Source: a virus
Virus record (IMG/VR): IMGVR_UViG_3300025151_000006
Span: 1-41,723 of that record
DNA: 41,723 bases
Reading direction: 5' to 3' (one strand)
Numbering within the stretch: the first letter of the stretch is position 1; each line of letters opens with the position of its first letter. The position numbers and the translations under genes were made by a program. The notes under the pieces are model-generated. The model was not told where the DNA came from, searched no databases, and saw only the letters and a list, made by a program, of their open reading frames with translations. Of the stretch, positions 18,655 through 25,782 are shown piece after piece.

Positions 18655-19122
18655 ATGTCATTTAGATTAAGTCAAAGGTCATTGGATAGACTCGAAGGAG
18701 TACATCCAGATATGACTGCAGTAGTTGAACGAGCTATAAAACTTTCTAAGGTAGACTTCGGAGTAACGCAAGGAGTCAGAACTTTAGAAGAGCAGAAAGC
18801 TAACGTAGCTGCAGGAAGATCACAAACTATGAGGTCTAAGCATCTACTACAAGATGATGGATTCAGTCATGCTGTAGACGTAGTAGCGTATGTAGGTCCA
18901 GACGTGTCATGGGAACTAAACTTGTATGATGACATCTGTGATGCTTTCAAAGAAGCAGCTAAAGAAGTAGGTTGCAGTATAAAGTGGGGAGCAGCTTGGA
19001 GTGAGGGTGACATAAGAACCTATCCAGGAACCTCAGAAGATGCTATGATGGCGTATGTAGACTTACGAAGATCACAAGGACGCAGACCCTTCATTGATGC
19101 ACCTCACTTCGAGTTGATGTAA
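18655..19122 (+). CDS. Endolysin, M15-type L-Ala-D-Glu/D-Ala peptidase
   Basis: 155 residues. The pattern FGVTQGVRTLEEQKANVAAG followed by SKH (His63), D75 in SHAVDVV and PHFEL with His151 near the end is the zinc-binding set of VanY/M15C peptidases, as in T5-type endolysins. An insertion lies between the His63 and Asp75 ligands (LLQDDGFSHAV, more compact in many relatives). It lacks a signal peptide, so it needs a holin to reach the cell wall. It opens the lysis cluster, and its stop overlaps the next start (TAATG). Confidence 0.87.
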   Translation: MSFRLSQRSLDRLEGVHPDMTAVVERAIKLSKVDFGVTQGVRTLEEQKANVAAGRSQTMRSKHLLQDDGFSHAVDVVAYVGPDVSWELNLYDDICDAFKEAAKEVGCSIKWGAAWSEGDIRTYPGTSEDAMMAYVDLRRSQGRRPFIDAPHFELM

Positions 19123-19349
19123 TGGAGATGTTAGAGTTCATAGCCCAGTGGTTAGCCGCACCTCTTGCTTTTGTTGTATGGTTTCTTTTTATGAAGTCAA
19201 CAAAGAACGAGAGAGACATTGCAGTATTACAAGCACAGTATGAATCTAACAGACTAGCCTACGACAGAGAGATGAAAGAGCTAAAAGAAACTGTCAAGGC
19301 AATCTTCAACAAACTAGACAACATAGAGCAAGCACTAAGAGATAAGTAA
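19122..19349 (+). CDS. Small membrane protein with coiled coil (lysis cluster)
   Basis: 75 residues: one membrane segment at about 5-23 (FIAQWLAAPLAFVVWFLFM), then a charged helical coiled coil to the end (KSTKNERDIAVLQAQYESNR). This topology is shared by XhlA-like proteins and inner-membrane spanin subunits. The start is one base into the endolysin stop and its own stop overlaps the next start. It most likely helps lysis; spanin or holin accessory cannot be separated from sequence. Confidence 0.68.
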   Translation: MEMLEFIAQWLAAPLAFVVWFLFMKSTKNERDIAVLQAQYESNRLAYDREMKELKETVKAIFNKLDNIEQALRDK

Positions 19350-19825
19350 TGGACCCAGTAAGTTGTGTTATGATGGCATCAGGTGCTTTCAAAGCATTGA
19401 AGGGTGCAATTGGTGCAGGTAAAGACTTGCAGGAAATGACAGGTCAGCTTGCCAACTGGGGTAAAGCTTTCTCTGACTTCACTAATCTAGAAGAACGAGA
19501 AAAGAATCCCCCTTGGTGGAAACAAACGTTTAAAGGTAGTGACGAAGAGACTGCTCTAGAGATATTTGCTAACAAGAAGAAGATGGAGCAGATGCGTCAA
19601 GAGATAAAAGACCACATCTCTTGGAACTATGGCCCTAGCGCATGGGAAGAAGTCTTACAGATTGAAGCTAAAATGCGTAGACAAAGAAAAGAAGAACTTT
19701 ATAGGAAACAGGAGAGAATAGATGCGATTATTAATTTCAGTATTGGTGGTGTTATCTTTATCCTTGGGGGCGGCTTACTATTATTGGTATTCTACTTCAT
19801 CGGCAAACAGCAAGGTAGATGGTGA
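19349..19825 (+). CDS. Tail-anchored membrane protein of the lysis cluster
   Basis: 158 residues. An N-terminal amphipathic region (VSCVMMASGAFKALKGAIGAG), a charged middle with conserved-looking WNYGPSAWEEVLQIEAKMRRQRKEE, and one strong C-terminal membrane helix at about 129-150 (IGGVIFILGGGLLLLVFYFIG). The short C-terminal tail is basic. Not a family I recognise. It is coupled at both ends by stop/start overlaps. A role in lysis or envelope modification is inferred from position. Confidence 0.7.
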   Translation: MDPVSCVMMASGAFKALKGAIGAGKDLQEMTGQLANWGKAFSDFTNLEEREKNPPWWKQTFKGSDEETALEIFANKKKMEQMRQEIKDHISWNYGPSAWEEVLQIEAKMRRQRKEELYRKQERIDAIINFSIGGVIFILGGGLLLLVFYFIGKQQGRW

Positions 19826-19998
19826 TGTGGTTCCTCGTGTGGATGCAGTTTCTAGTGGGGACGAATGAGTTCGAGTACTATCAAATAGGTACTTACGGAT
19901 CAGAAGAAACCTGTAAAGAAGAGATGGTAAGAGCAAGAGTGATGGTAACGAATAGCAAGTCAGCGGTACATTGCTTTGAGGTTGATAGAAATAAATAA
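19825..19998 (+). CDS. Tiny secreted or membrane Cys-pair protein, paralogue 1
   Basis: 57 residues, in an ATGA overlap with the previous gene. It begins MWFLVWMQFLVG, a short hydrophobic export-like segment, then has EETCKEEM and ends with VHCFEV. The same plan (MW plus hydrophobic start, Cys-x-x-Glu-Met, final Cys followed by an acidic residue) recurs at 21303-21494 and, loosely, on the minus strand at 31081-31263. The two Cys would form a disulfide if exported. Function unknown. Confidence 0.7.
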   Translation: MWFLVWMQFLVGTNEFEYYQIGTYGSEETCKEEMVRARVMVTNSKSAVHCFEVDRNK

Positions 19999-20101
19999 TA
20001 AGTTTGTAGTATATGATAAGAACGGTAAGGTAATAATAATTACTCGTAACAAAAACATAGCTATAAAGTATGCGAGGAAGAATGGCACACACAATAGTTG
20101 A
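19982..20101 (+). CDS. Possible 39-residue protein with TTG start
   Basis: An open frame between the Cys-pair gene and the holin. Its product reads NNKFVVYDKNGKVIIITRNKNIAIKYARKNG, which looks like a small folded beta-beta-alpha protein rather than random sequence. The only possible starts are TTG codons (19976 or 19982) with a GAGG directly before, so spacing is poor. It overlaps the holin start by 20 bases. Kept as a weak candidate. Confidence 0.35.
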   Translation: MIEINNKFVVYDKNGKVIIITRNKNIAIKYARKNGTHNS

Positions 20102-20339
20102 CGATTGGAAAGTTATACCAAGGCTGATGATGTTGGCTGTAACTATACTAACATATCAGGCTGTACATTGGTATATGGCTTTACCTGATCCAACAATACA
20201 ACAGTCAGGTCTAGTATCTGTTTGTATGGGTGCTCTGACAGGGTGCTTTGGCATATGGATGGGCAAAGAGTCTAAGACAACAGTGACTCCAACAAGGGTG
20301 ATACATGAGGAATCTTATAGCAAGTCTGATTCTAGGTAG
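20082..20339 (+). CDS. Holin candidate with two membrane segments
   Basis: 85 residues from the ATG at 20082, which follows GAGGAAG; an in-frame ATG at 20070 lacks a site. Two membrane helices at about 13-33 and 41-61 (MMLAVTILTYQAVHWYMAL and GLVSVCMGALTGCFGIWMG) are followed by a Lys/Ser-rich cytoplasmic-type tail. Size, topology and position between endolysin and spanin fit a class II holin, which makes the pores that release the endolysin. Confidence 0.74.
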   Translation: MAHTIVDDWKVIPRLMMLAVTILTYQAVHWYMALPDPTIQQSGLVSVCMGALTGCFGIWMGKESKTTVTPTRVIHEESYSKSDSR

Positions 20340-20691
20340 CCTACTAGCAGGTTGCATGTTGAATCCAATGAACCTACTTGGTGGTGGGAGTGGACCTAGT
20401 GTCAATGCAAATACACAGGCAGGTAAAACAAACTCACAGACTCTAGGTAATTCTACAAACACAGATCAAGAGATTAGCTTACAGACTCTTGAAGGGAACT
20501 TAAATCAAAGTAACGATAAGAATAAAGTAAGTACTGATAGTGTGGAGAATATAAATATAAATGAGATTCCACCTTGGGTATTGATACTTCTAGTACTAGG
20601 TTGGTTAGCACCTAGTCCACAGGAAATGGGGCGTGGTTTACTTACTCTTATTTCAACGTTAAGGAGAAAGAAAGATGGCAGCGCGGCTTAA
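20305..20691 (+). CDS. Spanin candidate: lipoprotein with C-terminal membrane helix
   Basis: 128 residues. The N terminus MRNLIASLILGSLLAGC is a lipoprotein signal with Cys17 as the lipidation site. A periplasmic Asn/Thr/Gln-rich middle follows, then a membrane helix at about 89-104 (PPWVLILLVLGWLA) and a basic tail. One chain with an outer-membrane anchor and an inner-membrane helix is the design of unimolecular spanins (T1 gp11-like), which fuse the membranes in the last step of lysis. It overlaps the holin gene by 35 bases. Not shown experimentally here. Confidence 0.72.
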   Translation: MRNLIASLILGSLLAGCMLNPMNLLGGGSGPSVNANTQAGKTNSQTLGNSTNTDQEISLQTLEGNLNQSNDKNKVSTDSVENININEIPPWVLILLVLGWLAPSPQEMGRGLLTLISTLRRKKDGSAA

Positions 20692-20926
20692 AAAGTCAAA
20701 GATGAAGTGCAATAGTCCTAGAGCTACGCCTAATCATCCTAGTAAATCTCATGTAGTAAAGGCTTGTGTCAATGGAAAAGAAAAGGTTATCAGGTTTGGT
20801 CAGAAAGGTGTCAGAGGAAGCCCTAAAGGTTCAGCTAGGAATAAGGCTTTTCGTGCTAGACATGCTAAGAATATTAAAAAGGGAAAAATGAGTGCAGCAT
20901 ATTGGGCTGCTAAAGTAAAATGGTAA
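20675..20926 (+). CDS. Small very basic protein, lysine/arginine-rich
   Basis: 83 residues starting 17 bases inside the spanin gene. N-terminal LKKSKMKCNSPRATPNHPSKSHVVKAC, then GKEKVIRFGQKGVRGSPKG, then FRARHAKNIKKGKMSAAYWAAKVKW. Similar small proteins with the KMKCNSPRxTP and YWA.KVKW ends are familiar from marine phages but without known function. High charge suggests nucleic-acid or virion DNA binding. The stop lies 11 bases before the next start. Confidence 0.7.
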   Translation: MAARLKKSKMKCNSPRATPNHPSKSHVVKACVNGKEKVIRFGQKGVRGSPKGSARNKAFRARHAKNIKKGKMSAAYWAAKVKW

Positions 20927-20937
20927 AGGATAATACA

Positions 20938-21303
20938 ATGAAAACAACAGCAATCGTAACAGCCGCTATCTTAGCAGCAACATCTACATCAGCTATGGAC
21001 TTCTCTGTAGCAGGACAGACTTTATCTATTGGTGCAGAGACTGACCTCAACTATACTACTGGTGTAGAAGAGTGGGTATGGGAATTGACACCATCTGCAG
21101 GAGTAACTGCATTAGGTATTGGTTTAAGTGTAGCCACAGACATTGATATGTTGACTCTTGATGAGGGTGACATCTTTCAGGGTCTAGACTTCACTGCAGA
21201 CTACGAAATATCTAACACTAATATCAATCTATATACAGAAGTTTCAACAGATGCAGACCTAGAATTTGGTGACGTAACTGTAGGGGCTAAGTTTAGTTTC
21301 TGA
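20938..21303 (+). CDS. Exported beta-rich protein, outer-membrane type
   Basis: 121 residues from the ATG at 20938, behind AAAGGATAATACA. A clear signal peptide (MKTTAIVTAAILAATSTSA, cleavage about 19/20) is followed by alternating polar/hydrophobic strands and a C terminus DVTVGAKFSF. A final Phe is a hallmark of outer-membrane beta-barrel proteins recognised by BamA. Few charged Lys remain in the mature part, and there is no Cys. It may alter the host surface (for example superinfection exclusion); that is inference. It overlaps the next start by one base. Confidence 0.72.
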   Translation: MKTTAIVTAAILAATSTSAMDFSVAGQTLSIGAETDLNYTTGVEEWVWELTPSAGVTALGIGLSVATDIDMLTLDEGDIFQGLDFTADYEISNTNINLYTEVSTDADLEFGDVTVGAKFSF

Positions 21304-21494
21304 TGTGGTTAGCTATAGTCATGTTCTGCATGACACCTACAAACTCAACAACGTGTACTCTTACAGTTAACAATGAAAACTTGTATAGAACTAGGGAAAC
21401 ATGTAGAGTTGAGATGCGTAGTATGGTAGATAGATTTATTTCAAGAGGTATCTTTTCACAAGGTACATGTGTAGAAATAGGAGTTACATTATGA
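21303..21494 (+). CDS. Tiny secreted Cys-containing protein, paralogue 2
   Basis: 63 residues, start overlapping the previous stop. N terminus MWLAIVMFCMTP is hydrophobic and export-like; the mature part has TCTLTVNN, RETCRVEM and GTCVEIG. The spacing of Cys and the ETCxxEM block match the protein at 19825-19998. The two genes flank holin, spanin and basic protein, suggesting local duplication. Function unknown. Confidence 0.72.
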   Translation: MWLAIVMFCMTPTNSTTCTLTVNNENLYRTRETCRVEMRSMVDRFISRGIFSQGTCVEIGVTL

Positions 21495-21586
21495 ATATAG
21501 TAAAGTGGATATGGAAGTATATCAAACGAGTTGGGTGTGCTATGTTAAATCGTAAGTGTTGCCCTGAGTGTGTGTGTAAGGTTTAG
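21491..21586 (+). CDS. 31-residue cysteine-rich peptide
   Basis: A 31-codon frame whose ATG overlaps the previous stop by four bases (ATGA). N-terminal half MNIVKWIWKYIKRVG is a basic, Trp-containing amphipathic helix; the C-terminal half has five Cys, with NRKCCPECVCKV near the end. A zinc knuckle or disulfide cluster next to a membrane-binding helix is possible. Nothing similar is recognised. The next gene starts three bases later. Confidence 0.55.
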   Translation: MNIVKWIWKYIKRVGCAMLNRKCCPECVCKV

Positions 21587-21588
21587 TC

Positions 21589-21765
21589 ATGGCGAGTCCT
21601 ACACCTACAAAACCTGCTCTGTGGTCTAGAGCCAAGGCAGAAGCTAAGAAGAAGTTCAAGGTCTATCCTTCAGCATACGCAAATGCTTGGGCTGCTAAGT
21701 GGTACAAGTCTAAAGGCGGTGGATGGAAAGGCAAGGACAACAGAGTAAAGAAAAAGAAGAAGTGA
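21589..21765 (+). CDS. 58-residue basic protein, partner of the DUF5872-like gene
   Basis: 58 residues. N terminus ASPTPTKPALWSRAKAEAKKKF then KVYPSAYANAWAAKWYKSKGGGW and a KKKKK tail. The KVYPSAYAN.W...WY motif is a known small phage/bacterial pattern usually beside DUF5872-type genes, as here. It is highly basic and has no Cys. It lies two bases after the Cys-rich peptide and one base before the next gene. Confidence 0.65.
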   Translation: MASPTPTKPALWSRAKAEAKKKFKVYPSAYANAWAAKWYKSKGGGWKGKDNRVKKKKK

Positions 21766-21766
21766 T

Positions 21767-21994
21767 ATGGCTAAAGGTGGTTTAGGTAAATGGTTCGGGG
21801 AGAAATGGGTTGATGTCAAAACAGGCAAGCCATGCGGAAGGTCAGGGAAGAAAGATAAGCGCAGAGGCTACCCTGCGTGTAGACCTAAAGCAGTTGCAGG
21901 AAAAATATCAAAGAGCGAGGCCAGAAAGAAAACAGGATCAAAAAGAGTCAAGTGGTCAGTAACCGCCTCTGGTAAGAAAAGAAAAAAGAAATAA
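21767..21994 (+). CDS. DUF5872-like small basic protein
   Basis: 75 residues. The block GGLGKWFGEKWVDVKTGKPCGR followed by CRP at about 44-46 resembles DUF5872, a family of unknown function with a Trp-rich N terminus and two conserved Cys. The tail is KKRKKK. It is the last gene of the rightward arm and ends four bases before the terminator. Family assignment from memory of the motif. Confidence 0.65.
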   Translation: MAKGGLGKWFGEKWVDVKTGKPCGRSGKKDKRRGYPACRPKAVAGKISKSEARKKTGSKRVKWSVTASGKKRKKK

Positions 21995-21997
21995 AAT

Positions 21998-22030
21998 AAA
22001 CCCCCTTGGATTTCTCCTTGGGGGTTTTTT
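21998..22030. terminator. Bidirectional terminator between converging arms
   Basis: Stem ACCCCC (22000-22005) with GGGGGT (22020-22025), a TT/TT internal loop, then GGA-TTTC-TCC; T-run 22025-22030 on the plus strand and A/T-rich TTTATTTTATTT on the minus strand. Both gene arms end within a few bases of it (21994 and 22032), so it can stop both. Confidence 0.85.
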
Positions 22031-22031
22031 C

Positions 22032-22328
22032 TTACTTGTGTGTCTGAGTCCATCTCTTACGTAGCCTATTGAGATACCAGATAGCTTTGTCTATATCTTC
22101 TAAACCATTCTTGTACTCGCAACGCCAGAGATACTTGAGGACATTGGCAGCGTGTGGTGCTATACTACCAGACATATTCTCAGTCATAGCTTCGATAGCT
22201 TGTATACATTCTATCCCACTATGGTTGTAGTGGACAGGGTTGTTGACTTGATCTGGACCACTCTCAATACACTCACCACAAACACCATCATCATCCAACA
22301 CCCTCTCACATATTTCACAGTTAGCCAT
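22032..22328 (-). CDS. DUF3310 protein with N-terminal zinc ribbon
   Basis: 98 residues. C4, C7, C17 and C20 form a four-Cys ribbon. Residues 27-90 have the DUF3310 signature VNNPVHY...GIECIQAIEAMT, then NVLKYLWRCEYKNGLEDIDKAIWYLNRL. DUF3310 proteins occur widely in phages and are sometimes described as nucleotide kinase-like, without clear biochemistry. Last gene of the leftward arm, directly behind the RNR, which supports a nucleotide-metabolism role. Confidence 0.85.
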   Translation of the reverse strand: MANCEICERVLDDDGVCGECIESGPDQVNNPVHYNHSGIECIQAIEAMTENMSGSIAPHAANVLKYLWRCEYKNGLEDIDKAIWYLNRLRKRWTQTHK

Positions 22329-22336
22329 CCAATCTC

Positions 22337-24229
22337 CTACGCTGATATATCTACAATCTCACATGTCTCACCAGTACATGCGAATGTCTGACTAGACTTA
22401 GTTGTATCCTCTGACTCATACTCTGATAGCTTAGTCCAATCAATACTCTTAGGCATTGTCTTCATAAGTTCTTTGTATTCATCTTTAGTACACTCTTGGT
22501 ATGGTGCTTGTTGATAGATGTGATCATCGTATGGTAAGAAACTTACACCAGACATCTCATCAAAGTGCTCGTATACAAATGCACCTACCTCGAACCACTC
22601 ATCCTTCTTGACGTTGATTGTCACGCTAGGTTTGTGCTCACACCAATGACGTTGATACATCAACCACGTTTCTAGTTGATCGATAGCTGACAAGTCAGAT
22701 GTTACTACAGCATTGGTTGGTGCTTTTACTGGAAAGCTAAACACTGTAGTCTGATCTGGTTTGTAAACACACGGCTCACTTGGTATACCTTGATCCTTCA
22801 TAAACTGAGTGAGAGGGTCTTTGTTGTCACCTCTTACTGTTCGGATATAGTAAGGACTATACCTAGCATGAATACCAGAAGAAGAGTCAACAAGTTGGGA
22901 GACAGTTCCGCTAGGTTTATTGCAACTTATAGCTGCACTACAGTTAATACCAAGACGTTCAGCCCACTCAGTATTAGTAGCTACAGCAACTTCACGAAGT
23001 CTTTCTAGTGTCTTGTCTAATCCCTTGTTCTTTGCAGTCATAAGAGGATTGTCTTGGACACCAGTTAATGACACACCAAGCAGTCGTTCTTCTTCTGTAT
23101 TCCTCTGCCACACTTTTCGCAGGTAAGGGAAGTTGGTGTATGTGGATTGTATAGTTCCCAGTATTGTTGCCAAACGGACTTTTCGCTCCAGATCATCCAC
23201 ACTATCCGTAGCCCTGACAACAACTTCTGTAAGATTGCAGAACTGATACGGCCTAAGAATGATTTCACTACAGGGATTAGTTCCGAAGTCGTAGTTAGGA
23301 TCACGTCTGCCATTCTTTGCAGCTTGATTCTTACTCGCTTGCCTATTGAATACACCTCTTTCTCCACTTCCTGATTCTACTAGCGCCATCCACTCACGCA
23401 TGAATGAAAGACTGTCTGGTTTCTCTACGTATGCTACACTGTTGTTAGCTAAGTACCTATGAGAAGGGAACTCACCTGACTTAGCGTGTCGCATCTTATC
23501 ATCTGATAGGTTAGACAGACTGATCATAGCACTACGTCTAACACCACCTACTACAACTACCTCGCCTATCTTACACATGATGTCGTGTGCTTCGATGCTT
23601 GATAGCTTACGCCCTTGTGCTTCTTTGAATACATGAACTACAAAGTTAAACAAGTCTACCAGAGGAGCAGGTCCACTAGCACGTCCACCAAACGTCTTCA
23701 GTCTAGCACCTGCAGGTCTGATCCTACTAACATTCCACTTAGGAATCTCACCACTATAAAGGAGAGCAATAACTTGTCGAAGAGCCTTAGCCCACCCTTC
23801 CTTACTGTCCTTTACCACAATGGTAGTATCACTCTCGAAGAGTTCTGGTATCTCTGGGAGCTTAGAGACGAACTGCCTCTCGACACTGAACCCAACTCCA
23901 GTGCCACAGAGGAGGATGAACATAGCCTCATCGAAGGACTTTGGGTCATCTACAGGTAGATAACTACAGTTATAACCTGCAGTATTATCTCTATCTAATG
24001 CTGCACCTGCAGTCATCATTGCTCTCATACTTGGCATAACTTCTAGAGATAGTATTGCTTCTCTCAAGGCATTGTAAATCTTATGATCGATGTCATAACC
24101 AACAACGTTACCCATGTAGCGGTCTACTGTCTCTGACCAAGACTCACGTCTTCCCTCGTCCTCAAGCCAACGAGCATACCGTGAAGTATGTATAAAAGCT
24201 TGGTAGTCAGTTGGCAAGTAATTGTTCAT
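22337..24229 (-). CDS. nrdJ: Cobalamin-dependent (class II) ribonucleotide reductase
   Basis: 630 residues. The active site is complete: Cys88 in YNCSYLP, Cys320 in TNPCSEI and Cys331 in QFCNLTEV, with the 11-residue spacing of the last two seen in Lactobacillus RTPR (408/419). A CTGETC redox pair lies near the C terminus. It reduces ribonucleotides (probably triphosphates) to deoxynucleotides with adenosylcobalamin as radical source, so replication would depend on host B12. It overlaps the MazG stop by four bases. It is shorter than Lactobacillus RTPR (739), a loss of about 100 residues. Found in SIO1/cobavirus-type phages. Confidence 0.93.
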   Translation of the reverse strand: MNNYLPTDYQAFIHTSRYARWLEDEGRRESWSETVDRYMGNVVGYDIDHKIYNALREAILSLEVMPSMRAMMTAGAALDRDNTAGYNCSYLPVDDPKSFDEAMFILLCGTGVGFSVERQFVSKLPEIPELFESDTTIVVKDSKEGWAKALRQVIALLYSGEIPKWNVSRIRPAGARLKTFGGRASGPAPLVDLFNFVVHVFKEAQGRKLSSIEAHDIMCKIGEVVVVGGVRRSAMISLSNLSDDKMRHAKSGEFPSHRYLANNSVAYVEKPDSLSFMREWMALVESGSGERGVFNRQASKNQAAKNGRRDPNYDFGTNPCSEIILRPYQFCNLTEVVVRATDSVDDLERKVRLATILGTIQSTYTNFPYLRKVWQRNTEEERLLGVSLTGVQDNPLMTAKNKGLDKTLERLREVAVATNTEWAERLGINCSAAISCNKPSGTVSQLVDSSSGIHARYSPYYIRTVRGDNKDPLTQFMKDQGIPSEPCVYKPDQTTVFSFPVKAPTNAVVTSDLSAIDQLETWLMYQRHWCEHKPSVTINVKKDEWFEVGAFVYEHFDEMSGVSFLPYDDHIYQQAPYQECTKDEYKELMKTMPKSIDWTKLSEYESEDTTKSSQTFACTGETCEIVDISA

Positions 24230-24585
24230 CTTTCGTCACCATCCCCTTGTATAGTTCCACGTTCTTTACGTCCATATAGTTTCTCTAGATTCTTCATAGC
24301 TACATCATGTAACTCTATGTTTAAATCTTTAGACAACATAGCTGCATACCACAAGACATCTCCTAACTCAGATTCAATAGCGTTCTTATCTAGGTTATCA
24401 TCTCGTAACATCTTCTTTACTTTATTAGCTACCTCACCTGCTTCACCTGCTAGTCCAAGTGCAGGGTAAAGTATCTTGTGATTGTGTTTGTACATTGCAG
24501 TCTTAGCTGCAGCACTCTGGTACTGAGTAAGGCTTATCATGTCTTTGTAAACTTCTTTGTAGTATTCCCAGGATTCACTGATCAT
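24226..24585 (-). CDS. MazG-like nucleotide pyrophosphohydrolase
   Basis: 119 residues. The GLAGEAGEVANKVKKML segment and ESELGDVLWYAAML supply the EExxE/ExxD metal ligands of the all-alpha NTP-PPase family. Likely hydrolyses non-canonical or excess nucleotides or (p)ppGpp-like signals; many marine phages carry one. The start at 24585 follows GAGGAG at good spacing; a later Met at residue 16 is less well placed. ATGA overlap with the RNR start. Confidence 0.85.
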   Translation of the reverse strand: MISESWEYYKEVYKDMISLTQYQSAAAKTAMYKHNHKILYPALGLAGEAGEVANKVKKMLRDDNLDKNAIESELGDVLWYAAMLSKDLNIELHDVAMKNLEKLYGRKERGTIQGDGDER

Positions 24586-24781
24586 ATTCTAACTCCTCTT
24601 CTAGTATATCCAATGGCATGTCCTTGAAGAAGTAATCCCCCAAGTCTATGTCTCCTCTTTCAATCAACAACTCAAGAACAACGTTCTCTGTTATATCATT
24701 CTGTTCTAATAACTGTGCTAGTCCATAGCTTTCTATTAGTAAATCTAATTGCCCCTGATAATCAAACATCCTTCCCCCCAT
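24575..24781 (-). CDS. Small acidic protein, unknown
   Basis: 68 residues (64 if the second Met at 24769 is used). Acidic and Leu/Glu-rich, ending LEEELEYDQ. It overlaps the metallophosphoesterase end by 20 bases and MazG start by 11. The GGGGGGAAGG stretch sits between the two possible starts and could serve the downstream one only at very short spacing, so the start is uncertain. No family recognised. Confidence 0.6.
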   Translation of the reverse strand: MGGRMFDYQGQLDLLIESYGLAQLLEQNDITENVVLELLIERGDIDLGDYFFKDMPLDILEEELEYDQ

Positions 24782-25559
24782 AGAGTTTACGGATGGTGTT
24801 CAATGAAATAAACTCAGGTTCATAAACACCATTCTCTAGTTCACGTTTGACTACGACACCCTTCCACCATTCATTATTCGACTGACCTGCCCAAGATTCT
24901 TCTGCACCTTTGAAGCACCCTGCGACAAGCCCGATAATTGAATTAGGATGTGCAGAATCTTTGAAATACATACTACGTTTATGACTGTGACCACAAGTAG
25001 AACTGTGATTCCTGTTTTGTAGTAAGGTGTAAGCATGATGAACACCAGAGATAGGTGTGCCATAATTACCTGCACCAAAGAAATGAGCATAAGATACGCC
25101 ATCGTAATCAGCGATACTGGGGGCTGAATTGCGGTACTCATGGTATTCATCGAACCATTGCTTCGTTTGAAGATGGCTGAAGGAAATCCCGTACTTTTCT
25201 CCCTGAAGTCTTGGATCATGGGCGATAGCTTTCTTGATTCTGTTCTCATGGTTTCCCTCGAACCCTATCCAGTATGGACGCTTTCTCTTGTGATGTCTGA
25301 ATCTCCAACGTAGTCTCTCCTGTGAATCGTTGTAGTGGTTGATGTCACGTTCATAACCTTGAGATACTATCGCTTGAGGATACTTTGTATCAAAGCTATT
25401 CAAGCTACGCATGTCAGCACCATCACCTAAGTCTACAACATAGTCTGGTTTCAAGTCGTAGATGAATGCACCTAGCCAATCAAATCTTTCATTACTTGTA
25501 TCAGGATCAGCGTGAGCACATGTGTAAACTAATACTGTTTTTCTTTTTCTAAGCATCAT
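24762..25559 (-). CDS. Calcineurin-like metallophosphoesterase
   Basis: 265 residues. Metal-binding motifs in order: CAHADPD (a DxH variant, near 14-20), DLGD (about 43-46), GNHE (about 101-104), and GHSHKR (about 191-196). This is the metallophosphatase fold seen in many phages, acting on a phosphomonoester, diester or DNA end. Substrate unknown. It lies in a DNA/nucleotide operon, so a nucleic-acid or nucleotide substrate is most likely. Confidence 0.87.
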   Translation of the reverse strand: MMLRKRKTVLVYTCAHADPDTSNERFDWLGAFIYDLKPDYVVDLGDGADMRSLNSFDTKYPQAIVSQGYERDINHYNDSQERLRWRFRHHKRKRPYWIGFEGNHENRIKKAIAHDPRLQGEKYGISFSHLQTKQWFDEYHEYRNSAPSIADYDGVSYAHFFGAGNYGTPISGVHHAYTLLQNRNHSSTCGHSHKRSMYFKDSAHPNSIIGLVAGCFKGAEESWAGQSNNEWWKGVVVKRELENGVYEPEFISLNTIRKLYGGKDV

Positions 25560-25782
25560 ATATGTCGTTGTTCTCTATGACAACACCTTCTATAGTTCTG
25601 TTTACCCTAGTCGATTCTTCGTAAGCTTCTTTAAATGTAGTATATAACATCTCTGTTTCTTCTAACTCTCCGTTGAACTCAGATAAGTAAACAACACAGA
25701 TAGGGTGTTCTCCTGTTTCATTGTCAATTAACTCAGGGTACTCAAACGGTTCTCGTATAACTTTATGTAAAGTAAGTTTCAT
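25549..25782 (-). CDS. Small hypothetical protein between endonuclease I and metallophosphoesterase
   Basis: 77 residues from the ATG at 25782, which overlaps the endonuclease I stop (ATGA) and has AAAGGAA upstream; an in-frame ATG at 25803 lies inside the previous gene and looks less likely. The product is acidic alpha/beta (LTLHKVIREPFEYPEL...CVVYLSEF...ETEMLYTTFKEAYE). Not recognised. Overlaps the next gene by 11 bases. Confidence 0.65.
   Translation of the reverse strand: MKLTLHKVIREPFEYPELIDNETGEHPICVVYLSEFNGELEETEMLYTTFKEAYEESTRVNRTIEGVVIENNDIYDA

Noticed and set aside
23065-23367. Frame of 100 codons on the minus strand inside the RNR gene
   Set aside because: Lies wholly within RNR in another frame; the RNR has all catalytic motifs and the frame has no ribosome site.
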